NCBI RefSeq assembly: GCF_026738875.1
Contig: NZ_JAPQFJ010000008.1
Location: forward strand, 62,001-126,000
Source of the DNA: Clostridium brassicae
GTDB taxonomy: Bacteria; Bacillota; Clostridia; Clostridiales; Clostridiaceae
Direction of reading: 5' to 3'
DNA length: 64,000 nucleotides
In this document: piece by piece, positions 1-8,698 of the stretch
How positions within the stretch are numbered: the stretch's first letter is position 1
Layout of the letters: every line of letters begins with the position of its first letter
The notes under the pieces: model-generated
Databases searched by the model: none
What the model was told of the DNA's origin: nothing
The model's input: only the letters and a program-made list of their open reading frames with translations
Translations under genes and position numbers: made by a program

Positions 1-1
1 A

Positions 2-283
2 AGTTATGAATTTGGAATATTAATATGTGGTACAGGTATAGGCATAAGTATAGCTGCTAATAAAGTTCCAGGAATAAGAGCAGCGCTATGTAGTGATACT
101 TTTAGTGCTCATGCAACAAGAGAACATAATAATGCAAATATACTTGCTATGGGTCAAAGAGTTGTAGGTGAAGGTCTTGCACTTGATATTGTAGATACAT
201 TTTTAAATTCAAAATTTGAAGGTGGAAGACATGAAAAGAGAATTAATAAAATTACAGAAATTGAAAAGAAATATTCAAAATAA
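2..283 (+). CDS. rpiB: Ribose-5-phosphate isomerase B, 5'-truncated by the window edge
   Basis: The visible 93 residues are the C-terminal part of an RpiB/LacAB sugar isomerase. The segment [16 protein letters not shown] carries the family's conserved Cys-Gly-Thr-Gly-x-Gly active-site loop, followed by IRAALCSD and a [12 protein letters not shown] stretch that are both typical of RpiB. RpiB interconverts ribose 5-phosphate and ribulose 5-phosphate in the cytosolic pentose phosphate pathway. The start lies upstream of the window, and the stop TAA is at 281-283. upp follows in the same direction after about 150 bases, a pairing that fits nucleotide and pentose salvage. Confidence 0.9.
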   Translation, partial: SYEFGILICGTGIGISIAANKVPGIRAALCSDTFSAHATREHNNANILAMGQRVVGEGLALDIVDTFLNSKFEGGRHEKRINKITEIEKKYSK

Positions 284-433
284 GAATTTTGATTTATAAC
301 AAAATGAATAATTAAAGAATAGCTATAGAGATAATAAAGGTAGTTTAAAATAAATATTGTGAAAAGCAACATTTCATTTTAAATGTACCTTAAAATAAAA
401 TTATATATTTTAAAAAATTAGGAGGAATTTTTT

Positions 434-1063
434 ATGAGTAAAGTAACTCAAATAGCACATCCGCTAATTTTGCATAAATTAGCTATAATAAGAGATAAGG
501 ATACAGGATCAAAAGATTTTAGAGAGCTTGTAGAAGAAATAGCTATGCTTATGGCTTATGAAGTAACTCGTGATTTCCCATTAAAGGAAGTAGAAATAGA
601 AACACCTATTTGTAAAACAAAATGTAAAATGCTTTCTGGGAAAAAAGTTGCTATAGTTCCTATATTAAGAGCTGGACTTGGAATGGTTGATGGAATGTTA
701 AAGCTTATACCAGCAGCTAAGGTTGGACATATAGGAATGTATAGAGATGAAGAAACATTAACACCAGTAGAATATTTCTGTAAATTACCTCAGGATATTC
801 AAGAAAGAGAAATAATAGTAACTGACCCTATGCTTGCTACAGGAGGATCAGCAATAGATGCAATAGAAGCACTTAAAAAGAGGGGAGCGCAAAATATAAG
901 ATTAATGTGCCTTGTTTCATCTCCAGAAGGAATAAAGGCAGTTATGGATTCACATCCTGATGTTGATATATATGTTGCAGGTATTGATGAGAAATTAAAT
1001 GATCACGGATATATAGTACCAGGTCTTGGGGATGCAGGGGATAGACTTTTTGGAACAAAATAA
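434..1063 (+). CDS. upp: Uracil phosphoribosyltransferase
   Basis: This 209-residue protein has the normal length of Upp, the cytosolic enzyme that joins uracil to PRPP to give UMP in pyrimidine salvage. The PRPP-binding loop is seen as [13 protein letters not shown] around residues 130-142, and the uracil-binding end as [12 protein letters not shown] near the C terminus. The ATG is preceded by AGGAGG at 420-425 with good spacing. A strong hairpin terminator lies about 100 bases downstream. The nearby dCMP-deaminase-like gene also belongs to pyrimidine metabolism but has its own leader. Confidence 0.96.
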   Translation: MSKVTQIAHPLILHKLAIIRDKDTGSKDFRELVEEIAMLMAYEVTRDFPLKEVEIETPICKTKCKMLSGKKVAIVPILRAGLGMVDGMLKLIPAAKVGHIGMYRDEETLTPVEYFCKLPQDIQEREIIVTDPMLATGGSAIDAIEALKKRGAQNIRLMCLVSSPEGIKAVMDSHPDVDIYVAGIDEKLNDHGYIVPGLGDAGDRLFGTK

Positions 1064-1162
1064 TAAAGATTTAAATAACTCTTATTAAAGTACTAGAGGC
1101 TAAAATGACTAAGTAATATGAAATAACAGTTTTTTTAGTGTGAGAAAATCTTTCAATTAAAG

Positions 1163-1207
1163 AAAAAGGAACTCAATAAAAATTTAATTTTTTATTGAGT
1201 TCTTTTT
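1163..1207 (+). terminator. Rho-independent terminator after upp
   Basis: An inverted repeat with arms around GAACTCAATAAAAA and its complement, separated by a short T/A loop, is followed by TCTTTTTG. The A-run on the left and T-run on the right suit an intrinsic terminator, and it could work in both directions. Confidence 0.75.
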
Positions 1208-1358
1208 GTCCTAAACAAGGATATAGTAAAATATAACTTTTAAGTTCAAATATTATTAAACTCTCAAGCTATTCAATTTTGAAAGTTCTTATTTTAGCCA
1301 TTAGTAACTGGAAACTAGAGATTATCTTTTAATCCCTAGCACCTAGTAGCTGAAACCT

Positions 1359-1387
1359 AGAATAATGTTACAATGTAACATTATTCT
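1359..1387. repeat. Perfect 13-bp palindrome with a 3-base spacer upstream of the dCMP deaminase gene
   Basis: AGAATAATGTTAC, then AAT, then the exact reverse complement. No T-run follows, so it looks more like an operator or RNA hairpin than a terminator. It lies about 95 bases upstream of the next start codon. The rest of the 417-base gap (1064-1480) holds the upp terminator and an irregular tract of CTAG/AACTAG-like words at roughly 1300-1360, in which I see no gene. Confidence 0.5.
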
Positions 1388-1480
1388 ATCATGGCACTTT
1401 AAATTATGTCGTTTATAGTATAAAATATAAGTAATTGTGCATTTTTATTTAGATTACGAATAAGTTCGAGAGGGTATATT

Positions 1481-1969
1481 ATGGAAAGAATAGATAAACA
1501 TAATTATTATTTAGATATTTGTCAAACAATATTAGAAAGAGGAACATGTCTTAGAAGAAATTTTGGGGCTATAATAGTTAAAAATGACGAAATAATGTCT
1601 TCAGGATATTCGGGAGCACCAAGAGGAAGAAAAAATTGTTCGGATTTAGGATATTGTAGAAGACAAGAACTTAATGTTGAAAGAGGAACAAGATATGAAC
1701 TTTGCAGGTCTGTTCATGCTGAGCAGAATGCAATAATATCAGCAAGAAGGCAGGACATGATAGGAGGATCTATGTATCTTGTTGGAAAAGAGATGAATAC
1801 AGGTGAGCTAGTGAAAAAAGCAGAACCTTGCTTGCTGTGTAAAAGATTTATCATTAATTCAGGAATAAGTAAGGTTATTGTTAGGGATACTCAAAAAGAA
1901 TTTAGAATTATTAATGTTCAAGAATGGATAGATAATGATGATTCTTTAATAGGAAAAGGCACTTATTAA
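1481..1969 (+). CDS. Deoxycytidylate deaminase-like zinc enzyme
   Basis: This 162-residue protein belongs to the cytidine/deoxycytidylate deaminase family. The zinc site is visible as H79-A80-E81 (SVHAEQNAI), with E81 the catalytic acid, and as P116-C117-x-x-C120 (EPCLLCKR). The extra cysteine-rich insert between residues 53 and 75 (NCSDLGYCRR) is typical of dCMP deaminases related to ComEB. The expected reaction is dCMP to dUMP, supplying thymidylate synthesis. It is followed after about 30 bases by tagO and is probably co-transcribed with it. A role in DNA uptake, as the ComEB name might suggest, is not implied. Confidence 0.85.
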   Translation: MERIDKHNYYLDICQTILERGTCLRRNFGAIIVKNDEIMSSGYSGAPRGRKNCSDLGYCRRQELNVERGTRYELCRSVHAEQNAIISARRQDMIGGSMYLVGKEMNTGELVKKAEPCLLCKRFIINSGISKVIVRDTQKEFRIINVQEWIDNDDSLIGKGTY

Positions 1970-1999
1970 AGTTAGCAAAAGGAAGGTTAGAATTTAATT

Positions 2000-3031
2000 A
2001 TGGATAACATGAAGAGTTTGATGATAGTTTCTACAGCAATATCCCTTATATTAACTCCTTTTATAAAGAAATTTGCTATTTACATAAAAGCTATTGATAT
2101 ACCTAAGGATGAGAGAAGAATTCATAAAAAGCCTATTCCTTTATTAGGTGGTGTGGCAATATATTTATCTTTTTTAATTACTATGTTTTTAAAAGAGGGA
2201 AGTCTTACTAAACAAGAAATTGGTATAATAATAGGTGCTACAGTCATTGTAATAGGCGGGTTAATAGATGATATAAGAGAAATTAAACCTTGGCAAAAAC
2301 TTGCATTTCAAGTCTCTGCAGCAGTGATACTTATATTGTTTGAAGTTAAAATATCCATTATTACAAATCCTTTCCTAACTAATAGACTATTTATACGTTT
2401 AGAATGGTGGATATCTATACCTATAACTATTTTTTGGATTGTAGGTATTACAAATGCTATAAACTTAATTGATGGAGTAGATGGTCTTGCTGCAGGAGTA
2501 GCATTTATCTCTTCTATTACCATATTTATTATAGCTATGCTTAATGGTAGACAAGAAGCGGCTATATTAACAATAATTTTAAGTGGAGCTATTTTAGGGT
2601 TTTTACCTTATAATTTTAATCCAGCCTCCATATTTATGGGAGACACTGGGGCACAGTTGTTAGGATTTTTACTTGCTACTATATCTCTAAAGGGTGCCAT
2701 AAAATCAGCTACTGCTTTTGCTATAGCAGTTCCTATTTTAGCTTTTGGAATTCCTATATACGATACGCTTTTTGCCATGATAAGGAGAAAAATAAATGGT
2801 AAACCTATTATGCAAGCTGATAGAGGACATCTTCATCACAGGCTTTTAGATATGGGTCTTAATCAAAAACAAGTAGTTATAATAATGTATCTTATAAGTG
2901 CTGTTTTAGGGGGGATATCTATAATAGCTATGCAGATGAGTACACAAAGATCATATTTTTTACTTACTTTTGTTATATTAGTAATAGTTTTATTAGCATG
3001 GAAATGTGGCTTTTTTAAACATAGAGAATAA
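2000..3031 (+). CDS. tagO: Undecaprenyl-phosphate GlcNAc-1-phosphate transferase, TagO/WecA type
   Basis: This 343-residue polytopic membrane protein of the MraY/WecA glycosyltransferase-4 family has about ten hydrophobic helices. Cytoplasmic signatures are visible: GLIDDIREI near residue 86, NAINLIDGVDGLAAG near 152, FMGDTGAQLLG near 213 and the basic-histidine motif DRGHLHHRLLDMG near 274. It transfers GlcNAc-1-phosphate onto undecaprenyl phosphate and starts wall teichoic acid or other glycopolymer assembly. The UDP-GlcNAc 2-epimerase gene follows 27 bases later, so the two probably form one unit for envelope polysaccharide precursors. Confidence 0.92.
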   Translation: MDNMKSLMIVSTAISLILTPFIKKFAIYIKAIDIPKDERRIHKKPIPLLGGVAIYLSFLITMFLKEGSLTKQEIGIIIGATVIVIGGLIDDIREIKPWQKLAFQVSAAVILILFEVKISIITNPFLTNRLFIRLEWWISIPITIFWIVGITNAINLIDGVDGLAAGVAFISSITIFIIAMLNGRQEAAILTIILSGAILGFLPYNFNPASIFMGDTGAQLLGFLLATISLKGAIKSATAFAIAVPILAFGIPIYDTLFAMIRRKINGKPIMQADRGHLHHRLLDMGLNQKQVVIIMYLISAVLGGISIIAMQMSTQRSYFLLTFVILVIVLLAWKCGFFKHRE

Positions 3032-3058
3032 AGAAAATTATAGATTGGGGTTGAATTT

Positions 3059-4174
3059 ATGAGTAAGATAAAAGTTATGAGTATTTTTGGAACTAGACCC
3101 GAAGCAATAAAAATGGCGCCTCTTATTAAAGAATTAGAAAATCAAAAAAATATAGAATCAAAAGTGTGCGTTACAGCACAACATAGACAAATGTTAGATC
3201 AAGTTTTAGAACTTTTTCATATTAGGCCTGATTATGACTTAGATATAATGAAGGAAAATCAGAGTTTGAATGGTATTACTACAAGAGTTCTTGTAAATTT
3301 AGAAGCAGTTTTTGAAAAGGAAAATCCACATATTGTACTTGTACACGGTGATACTACAACAACTTTTGCAGCATCTCTTGCGGCTTTTTATAAAAAAATA
3401 AAGATAGGGCATGTAGAAGCGGGACTCAGAACTAATAATAAGTATTTCCCTTTTCCCGAGGAAATGAATAGAAAACTTACTGGAGCTTTAGCTGATTTTC
3501 ATTTTGCACCAACACAAAGAGCTAAAGCTAATTTACTTAAAGAGGGAATAGACGAAAAGAATATATTTGTAACAGGGAATACAGTTATAGATGCAATGAA
3601 GTATACTATAAAAAATAATTATGTATTTGAAAATAATGAACTAAACAATATAGATTATGATAAGAAGATTATAATGGTGACGGCTCATAGGAGGGAAAAT
3701 TGGGGAGAAGGTATTAGAAATATTTGTGAATCGCTTATTGAAATTGTTAATTTAAATAAAAACATAGAAGTGGTATACCTTGTGCATCCAAACCCAATTG
3801 TTAAAAAAACTACACAAGAAGTTTTAGGAAATATAGATAGAATTCATTTATTACCTCCATTAGATACAAAAGATACACATAATCTTATGAAAAAATGTTA
3901 TATGGTTATGACTGATTCGGGAGGCATACAAGAAGAGGCACCTCATTTAGGAAAACCTGTTTTGGTATTAAGAGATGTTACAGAAAGAATAGAAGCTAAA
4001 GAGGCAGGTACTGTGAAGATAGTGGGTGTATGTAAGGATACTATAGTGAAAGAAGCTAATATATTATTAAGTAATGGTGAGGAATATTTCAAAATGAGTA
4101 GGGCAATAAATCCTTATGGAGATGGAAATTCATCAATAAAAATAGTCAACGAAATTTTACAAAATTTCCTATAG
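3059..4174 (+). CDS. wecB: UDP-N-acetylglucosamine 2-epimerase (non-hydrolysing)
   Basis: This 371-residue protein is full length for the WecB/MnaA family. Signatures are FGTRPEAIKMAP at residues 10-21, VHGDTTTTFA near 97, VEAGLRTNNK near 121, HRRENWGEG near 211 and DSGGIQEEAP near 289. It converts UDP-GlcNAc to UDP-ManNAc, the precursor of wall glycopolymer linkage units or capsule. Being immediately downstream of tagO supports this envelope role. Bacillus practice would call it mnaA. No terminator is obvious before the thiolase promoter at 4218. Confidence 0.95.
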   Translation: MSKIKVMSIFGTRPEAIKMAPLIKELENQKNIESKVCVTAQHRQMLDQVLELFHIRPDYDLDIMKENQSLNGITTRVLVNLEAVFEKENPHIVLVHGDTTTTFAASLAAFYKKIKIGHVEAGLRTNNKYFPFPEEMNRKLTGALADFHFAPTQRAKANLLKEGIDEKNIFVTGNTVIDAMKYTIKNNYVFENNELNNIDYDKKIIMVTAHRRENWGEGIRNICESLIEIVNLNKNIEVVYLVHPNPIVKKTTQEVLGNIDRIHLLPPLDTKDTHNLMKKCYMVMTDSGGIQEEAPHLGKPVLVLRDVTERIEAKEAGTVKIVGVCKDTIVKEANILLSNGEEYFKMSRAINPYGDGNSSIKIVNEILQNFL

Positions 4175-4217
4175 GAAAAAATAGTTAGAAAAATTGATAA
4201 AAAATAAACAAAGTTTC

Positions 4218-4246
4218 TTGATTAATCCAAAATAAAGGAGTATAAT
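4218..4246 (+). promoter_or_regulatory. Sigma-A-type promoter of the thiolase gene
   Basis: TTGATT at 4218-4223, a 17-base spacer, then a perfect TATAAT at 4241-4246. Transcription would start near 4253, giving a leader of about 40 bases before the thiolase start at 4295. Confidence 0.8.
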
Positions 4247-4294
4247 ATAGATAAATTATTAACAAAGTGTCTATTAAATTTGGAGGGGATAATT

Positions 4295-5479
4295 ATGAAA
4301 AATGTAGTTATAGCAAGTGCAGTTAGAACACCTGTAGGATCATTTGGGGGAAAATTAAAAGATGTAACAGCTGTAGAGTTAGGAAGTATAGTTATTAAAG
4401 AAGCATTAAATAGAGCTGGTGTAAAACCAGAACAGGTTAATGAAGTAATAATGGGAAATGTTCTTCAAGCTGGATTAGGACAAAATACATCAAGACAATC
4501 ATCTGTAAATGCAGGTATTCCAGTAGAAGTTCCAACTTTTGCAATTAATAAAGTATGTGGATCAGGATTAAGAGCAGTATCATTAGCAGCACAAATAATT
4601 AAAGCTGGTGATGCAGATATAATTGTTGCTGGTGGAACAGAAAACATGTCAAGAGCACCTTATATCTTCGAAGGAGGAAGATGGGGACAAAGAATGGGTG
4701 ACGGAAAAATGGTAGACGAAATGATTAAAGATGGACTATGGGATGCCTTTAATCAATATCATATGGGAATGACAGCTGAAAATGTTAATGAAAAATATGG
4801 TATAACAAGAGAAGAACAAGATGCATTTTCATTAAGATCTCAACAAAATGCTGAAAGAGCCATAAAAGAAGGAAGATTTAAAGATGAAATAGTTCCAGTA
4901 GTTGTAAAAACAAGAAAAGGTGAAGTTGTAGTTGACACAGATGAATATCCAAAATTCGGAACAACTGGAGAGAAATTAGCAAAACTAAGACCAGCCTTCA
5001 AAAAAGATGGATCAGTTACAGCAGGAAATGCTTCAGGAATAAATGACGGAGCAGCAGCTTTAGTAATAATGAGTGAAGAAAAAGCTAATGAATTAGGAAT
5101 AAAACCATTAGCTAAAATAGTATCTTATGGTTCAAAGGGAGTAGATCCTTCAATAATGGGAGTAGGACCAATAGGAGCAACAGAAAAAGCATTAGAAAAA
5201 GCAGGACTAAAAATAGAAGATATGGATTTAATAGAAGCTAATGAAGCTTTTGCTGCACAAAGTATAGCAGTATCAAGAGAGTTAGGTTTTAATAAATTTA
5301 TGGATAGAGTAAATGTAAATGGAGGAGCAATAGCAATTGGACACCCAATAGGATGCTCAGGAGCTAGAATTCTTGTTACATTATTATATGAAATGCAAAA
5401 GAGAGAAGAAGCTAAGAAAGGCTTAGCTACTCTTTGCATAGGTGGAGGAATGGGAACTAGCCTTATTGTTGAAAAATAA
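4295..5479 (+). CDS. thlA: Acetyl-CoA acetyltransferase (thiolase)
   Basis: This 394-residue biosynthetic-type thiolase condenses two acetyl-CoA to acetoacetyl-CoA, the entry to butyrate/butanol fermentation in clostridia. The acyl-accepting Cys88 sits in [10 protein letters not shown]. The second catalytic pair is in [23 protein letters not shown] and the terminal CIGGGMG loop. I start it at the ATG at 4295 because GGAGGGG lies just ahead; an in-frame TTG at 4280 is embedded in that ribosome binding site. It stands alone with its own promoter and two terminators. Its codon use is smooth and GGA/GCA-rich, which suits high expression. The symbol is by similarity. Confidence 0.95.
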   Translation: MKNVVIASAVRTPVGSFGGKLKDVTAVELGSIVIKEALNRAGVKPEQVNEVIMGNVLQAGLGQNTSRQSSVNAGIPVEVPTFAINKVCGSGLRAVSLAAQIIKAGDADIIVAGGTENMSRAPYIFEGGRWGQRMGDGKMVDEMIKDGLWDAFNQYHMGMTAENVNEKYGITREEQDAFSLRSQQNAERAIKEGRFKDEIVPVVVKTRKGEVVVDTDEYPKFGTTGEKLAKLRPAFKKDGSVTAGNASGINDGAAALVIMSEEKANELGIKPLAKIVSYGSKGVDPSIMGVGPIGATEKALEKAGLKIEDMDLIEANEAFAAQSIAVSRELGFNKFMDRVNVNGGAIAIGHPIGCSGARILVTLLYEMQKREEAKKGLATLCIGGGMGTSLIVEK

Positions 5480-5490
5480 AATAACATACA

Positions 5491-5526
5491 TTAGGATAAA
5501 ATTGCCATTACGCAATTTTATCCTAA
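5491..5526 (+). terminator. Stem-loop directly after the thiolase gene
   Basis: A perfect 15-bp inverted repeat starting TTAGGATAAAATTGC with a 6-base loop begins 11 bases after the stop codon. It has only a weak T-tract, so it may act as a 3'-stabilising hairpin with the real terminator following at 5564. Confidence 0.6.
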
Positions 5527-5563
5527 TTAATAGTAACTATACACCATTATGTGATGGAAAGTA

Positions 5564-5606
5564 GACCTTAATGAAAAATTAAATTTTCATTAAGGTCCAT
5601 TTTTAT
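5564..5606 (+). terminator. Rho-independent terminator of the thiolase transcript
   Basis: 14-bp arms GACCTTAATGAAAA and the complement around a 6-base loop, followed by CATTTTTATTTT. Confidence 0.8.
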
Positions 5607-6229
5607 TTTAACAAGTTATATGATAAAAGCTTATTTTAGCTACTCATGAGTCATAACTGATTAATAGTTAATAGCTACTATATAAAAATGTTTTAAAACA
5701 ATTATTAAAATTTTAAATATATCTATTTAAAAATATAAAAGCTATATATTTACTAGTGTCTAAAACTTTTTTTACTAGTAATAACTAACTTATTAAAAGG
5801 GGCTCTAATAAGGATTTATGGTTAATTTACATAATGTTTTTATAATATTTTAATTTAAATAAGAAAAATTACATTAAATTAAACAAAAAAAGTGAATAAT
5901 AAGTATACATATAACTCAATAATTGAAATTAGTTGAATTAAGGTATTAATAAATAAAAATCGACGATTGGTCATAAACTATGCAAATTAAAATGTTTTCA
6001 TAATAATTTAAAAAACACTTAAAAATTATGAAAAAGGAAATAATGTTAAGATAAAAATTCAAAAACATAAAAAATACTAATAAAAGAGAGATTATAAGAA
6101 GAAACATACATAATATCTATAATTTGATGAAATTTAAAGAAATATTAAGAAATTTGGATATAAATGAGGTTTGAATATGAAAATATAGGTACTATAATAA
6201 AGTATATTATACTTAATGTTGGAGGAAAA
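5607..6229. other. AT-rich gene-free region upstream of the ATP synthase operon
   Basis: This stretch of about 620 bases has no convincing ORF on either strand. It presumably holds the atp promoter and leader, but I see no consensus pair I would defend; TTGAAA near 5926 has only a poor -10. An irregular tract of TAGTTAATAG-like words occurs around 5640-5690. Confidence 0.4.
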
Positions 6230-6607
6230 ATGAAAAAGGCAGAAGAGCTATCTTACATGATTAGAAAAATAACTTACATAGATATACTTATGATGACAAT
6301 AATACTCATTGCTTTTTTTACAAGTAATAACAAATATATACTTTTTTTTCTCTTAGGTTATATATTAGCTATTATAAATTTTTATATAAATACTTATACA
6401 ATAAATTATGTATTTTTAGGGAAAAATATAAATCGTACTTATTTAGTTTCTTTAAGTTATTTTTTTAGAATAATTTTAGCAGCAATAATAGGAACACTAA
6501 TATTTAAACATAATAAACTTAATGTAATACCTTATATTTTAGGTTACAATGCTCATTATATATCTATTTTAATATATTCACTACAAAATAAGGATGAGAG
6601 GATGTGA
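6230..6607 (+). CDS. atpI: ATP synthase protein I-like membrane protein
   Basis: This 125-residue protein has four predicted hydrophobic helices and sits first in the atp operon, the usual place of AtpI, a poorly conserved factor linked to c-ring assembly and Mg2+ handling. The start at 6230 is chosen because GGAGG lies at 6221-6225; an upstream in-frame ATG at 6164 has no ribosome binding site. Sequence similarity across AtpI proteins is weak, so the call rests mainly on position, size and topology. It overlaps the early codons available to atpB and is surely co-transcribed. Confidence 0.75.
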   Translation: MKKAEELSYMIRKITYIDILMMTIILIAFFTSNNKYILFFLLGYILAIINFYINTYTINYVFLGKNINRTYLVSLSYFFRIILAAIIGTLIFKHNKLNVIPYILGYNAHYISILIYSLQNKDERM

Positions 6608-6611
6608 GCTT

Positions 6612-7292
6612 ATGGATATGGGATCCAAACCATTAAATAATTTTTTAGGACAAAATTTTGGAGTTACTGAAGCTATTGTGATTCAATGGATAATAATAGC
6701 TATAATTTCAATAATAGCCATAAGTGTGACAAGAAATTTAAAAAAAATTCCAGATAAGAAACAAAGTGCAGTTGAAGTATTTGTAAGTTTCATAAATAAG
6801 TTTGTAACTGATAATATGGGAGAAGAATGTAAAAATTTTATACCTTATATAGGTACGTTAATTATTTTTTTATTAATAATGAATATGGTTGGACTTATAG
6901 GAATCGAACCACCGACTAAAGATTTTAGTGTAGTACTTGGAATAGCCTTAATTACATTTATAGTTGTTCAAGCATATGCCATTAAAAAGCAAGGTATTAA
7001 GCACTATTTCATTGGATATGCTAAACCTATAATACCATTACTTCCTATAAATATAATGGAAAGAATAATGTTACCAATATCTTTAACTTTAAGATTGTTT
7101 GGGAACATGACCGCAGCTGTAGTAATTATGGAATTAGTTTATGAAACACTGGGAAAAGCACCCTTTGGAATAGCTCAATTAGGAATTCCAGTACCACTTC
7201 ATTTTTACTTTGATGTGTTTGATGGTGCTATTCAAATGTTAATTTTTGTTATGTTGACTATGATAAATATCAAAGTAATATCAGAACATTGA
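6612..7292 (+). CDS. atpB: F1Fo ATP synthase subunit a
   Basis: This 226-residue integral membrane stator subunit forms the half-channels for the coupling ion. The essential arginine lies in LTLRLFGNMTAAVV around residue 160, and the final helix region YFDVFDGAIQMLIFVMLT is typical. The ATG at 6612 is preceded by GAGGATGTGAG, which favours it over the in-frame ATG at 6594. Another possible start is Met3 at 6618. It lies in the standard operon position between atpI and atpE. Confidence 0.94.
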   Translation: MDMGSKPLNNFLGQNFGVTEAIVIQWIIIAIISIIAISVTRNLKKIPDKKQSAVEVFVSFINKFVTDNMGEECKNFIPYIGTLIIFLLIMNMVGLIGIEPPTKDFSVVLGIALITFIVVQAYAIKKQGIKHYFIGYAKPIIPLLPINIMERIMLPISLTLRLFGNMTAAVVIMELVYETLGKAPFGIAQLGIPVPLHFYFDVFDGAIQMLIFVMLTMINIKVISEH

Positions 7293-7352
7293 TTCAGTCA
7301 CAATAATTGTGATGTATATAAATTAAAACCAAAGACATAGGAGGAAAGAAAT

Positions 7353-7604
7353 ATGAATATTAGTTCAGAAGCATTTGTAGCTGGAATGTCAGCTATAGGA
7401 GCAGGGTTAGCTGCTTTAGGATGTATAGGTGGAGGAGTAGGAACAGGAAATGCTACAGCTAAAGCTGTTGAAGGTGTTTCAAGACAACCAGAGGCAAGCG
7501 GAAAAATTATGAGTACGTTAGTAATTGGTGGTGCTCTATCGGAAGCAACTGCTATTTACGCTTTCCTTATAGGATTATTATTAGTATTTAAAGTAACATT
7601 ATAG
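7353..7604 (+). CDS. atpE: F1Fo ATP synthase subunit c
   Basis: This 83-residue hairpin of two membrane helices joined by the polar loop SRQPEAS (43-49) forms the rotor ring. The ion-carrying carboxylate is E64 in [11 protein letters not shown]. Compared with the well-studied Na+-binding ring of Ilyobacter tartaricus, the Gln ligand of helix 1 is replaced by T31 and the Ser after the Glu by A65, while T66 and Y69 are kept. This favours H+ rather than Na+ as coupling ion, which is an inference from motif comparison. A strong GGAGG precedes the start. Confidence 0.96.
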   Translation: MNISSEAFVAGMSAIGAGLAALGCIGGGVGTGNATAKAVEGVSRQPEASGKIMSTLVIGGALSEATAIYAFLIGLLLVFKVTL

Positions 7605-7650
7605 AGATAATCCCCAAAGTTATAAGCTTGAAGGGAGGCTTTTACAAGGA

Positions 7651-8133
7651 ATGAAAATAATAGATATACGAATAATTATATACACTTTAATAAATTTTGG
7701 AATTTTATATTTTATACTAAGACATTTTTTATTTAAACCTGTTAATGATACTATAGATTCAAGGAAAAATGAGATAGAAAGCAATATAAAGAAAGCAGAA
7801 GAAGATAAAAAAAAGGCAGAAATTTTCAAAGTAGAGAGTGAAAAAGAAATAAGAGACGCAAAAACTCAAGGAAAAGAAATAGTTCAGCAATACAAATTAA
7901 AGGCGGAAAAAGTATCTGAAGAAATAATGTCCGAAGCTCATATAGAAGCAGAGAAAATTATGGAGAGATCAAATAAGGAAATTGAAAGACAAAAAGAAAA
8001 AGCAGAAGATGATATTAAGCAAAATACTATAAGTTTAGCTATAGAGTTATCTTCTAAAGTTTTAGAAGAAACTATAGATGAGGAAAAACATAGACAACTT
8101 ATACAGGATTTTATTGCTAAGGTAGGTAATTAG
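7651..8133 (+). CDS. atpF: F1Fo ATP synthase subunit b
   Basis: This 160-residue peripheral stalk subunit has one N-terminal membrane helix (about residues 6-26, [17 protein letters not shown]) followed by a long, charged, Lys/Glu-rich coiled coil to about residue 140. It links the a subunit to the F1 head through delta. It is preceded by GGGAGG and followed after two bases by atpH, so translation is coupled. Confidence 0.95.
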   Translation: MKIIDIRIIIYTLINFGILYFILRHFLFKPVNDTIDSRKNEIESNIKKAEEDKKKAEIFKVESEKEIRDAKTQGKEIVQQYKLKAEKVSEEIMSEAHIEAEKIMERSNKEIERQKEKAEDDIKQNTISLAIELSSKVLEETIDEEKHRQLIQDFIAKVGN

Positions 8134-8135
8134 TT

Positions 8136-8672
8136 ATGTATGAATATCTTGATAGAAGATATGCTCTAGCATTATATGAGGTGGCTAAGGAAAAAGATAA
8201 GGTAGACGAATATATACAAGAAGGAAAAGAAATTGTAGAATTATTAGAAGGTAACGAAGAAATACAAAAAATTATTAAACATCCAGAAATAAGTACATCT
8301 AGAAAAAAAGAATTATTTATAGAGATATTTAAAGGCAAAATATATGATGATTTATTAAGTTTTATACTTTTGTTAATAGAAAAAGATAGAATTCTTTATA
8401 TGAAACAAAAAATTAAAGAGATGGAAAAAATTCATCTTCAATACGAAAATAAAGTTGTTGCCCATGTTAAAACAGTAATTCCTCTAAATGAACAAGAAAG
8501 AAAAGATTTGACTATAAAGTTAGAAAACAAATATAACAAAGTGATAATACTAAAAGAAGAAATAGATAAAGAGCTAATTGGAGGAATGTATGTTAGAGTT
8601 GGGGATGATGTAATTGATGGAAGTATAAAATCAAAGTTTGAAGAAATTAAAAATTTAGTAATAAGTAGATAG
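8136..8672 (+). CDS. atpH: F1Fo ATP synthase subunit delta
   Basis: This 178-residue protein is normal for delta. The N-terminal domain begins [17 protein letters not shown], matching the family's YAxALFexA pattern. The C-terminal half has the conserved [27 protein letters not shown], which closes OSCP/delta proteins. It connects the b-subunit stalk to the top of the alpha3beta3 head. Confidence 0.95.
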   Translation: MYEYLDRRYALALYEVAKEKDKVDEYIQEGKEIVELLEGNEEIQKIIKHPEISTSRKKELFIEIFKGKIYDDLLSFILLLIEKDRILYMKQKIKEMEKIHLQYENKVVAHVKTVIPLNEQERKDLTIKLENKYNKVIILKEEIDKELIGGMYVRVGDDVIDGSIKSKFEEIKNLVISR

Positions 8673-8698
8673 ACTTAGATTGGAAAAGAGGTGAGCCT

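Noticed and set aside
337-392. Imperfect hairpin between rpiB and upp (AAGGTA and TTTAAAAT arms)
   Set aside because: The arms are interrupted by unequal bulges and no T-run follows; not strong enough to call a terminator or leader element.
1295-1360. Possible CRISPR-like or tandem repeats made of CTAG/AACTAG words (also near 5640-5690)
   Set aside because: The words vary in length and spacing, with no constant repeat or spacer unit. I saw no CRISPR array or cas gene anywhere in the window.
5125-5487. 120-codon frame opposite the thiolase gene
   Set aside because: It mirrors a highly conserved thiolase coding region and has no ribosome binding site or recognisable product.
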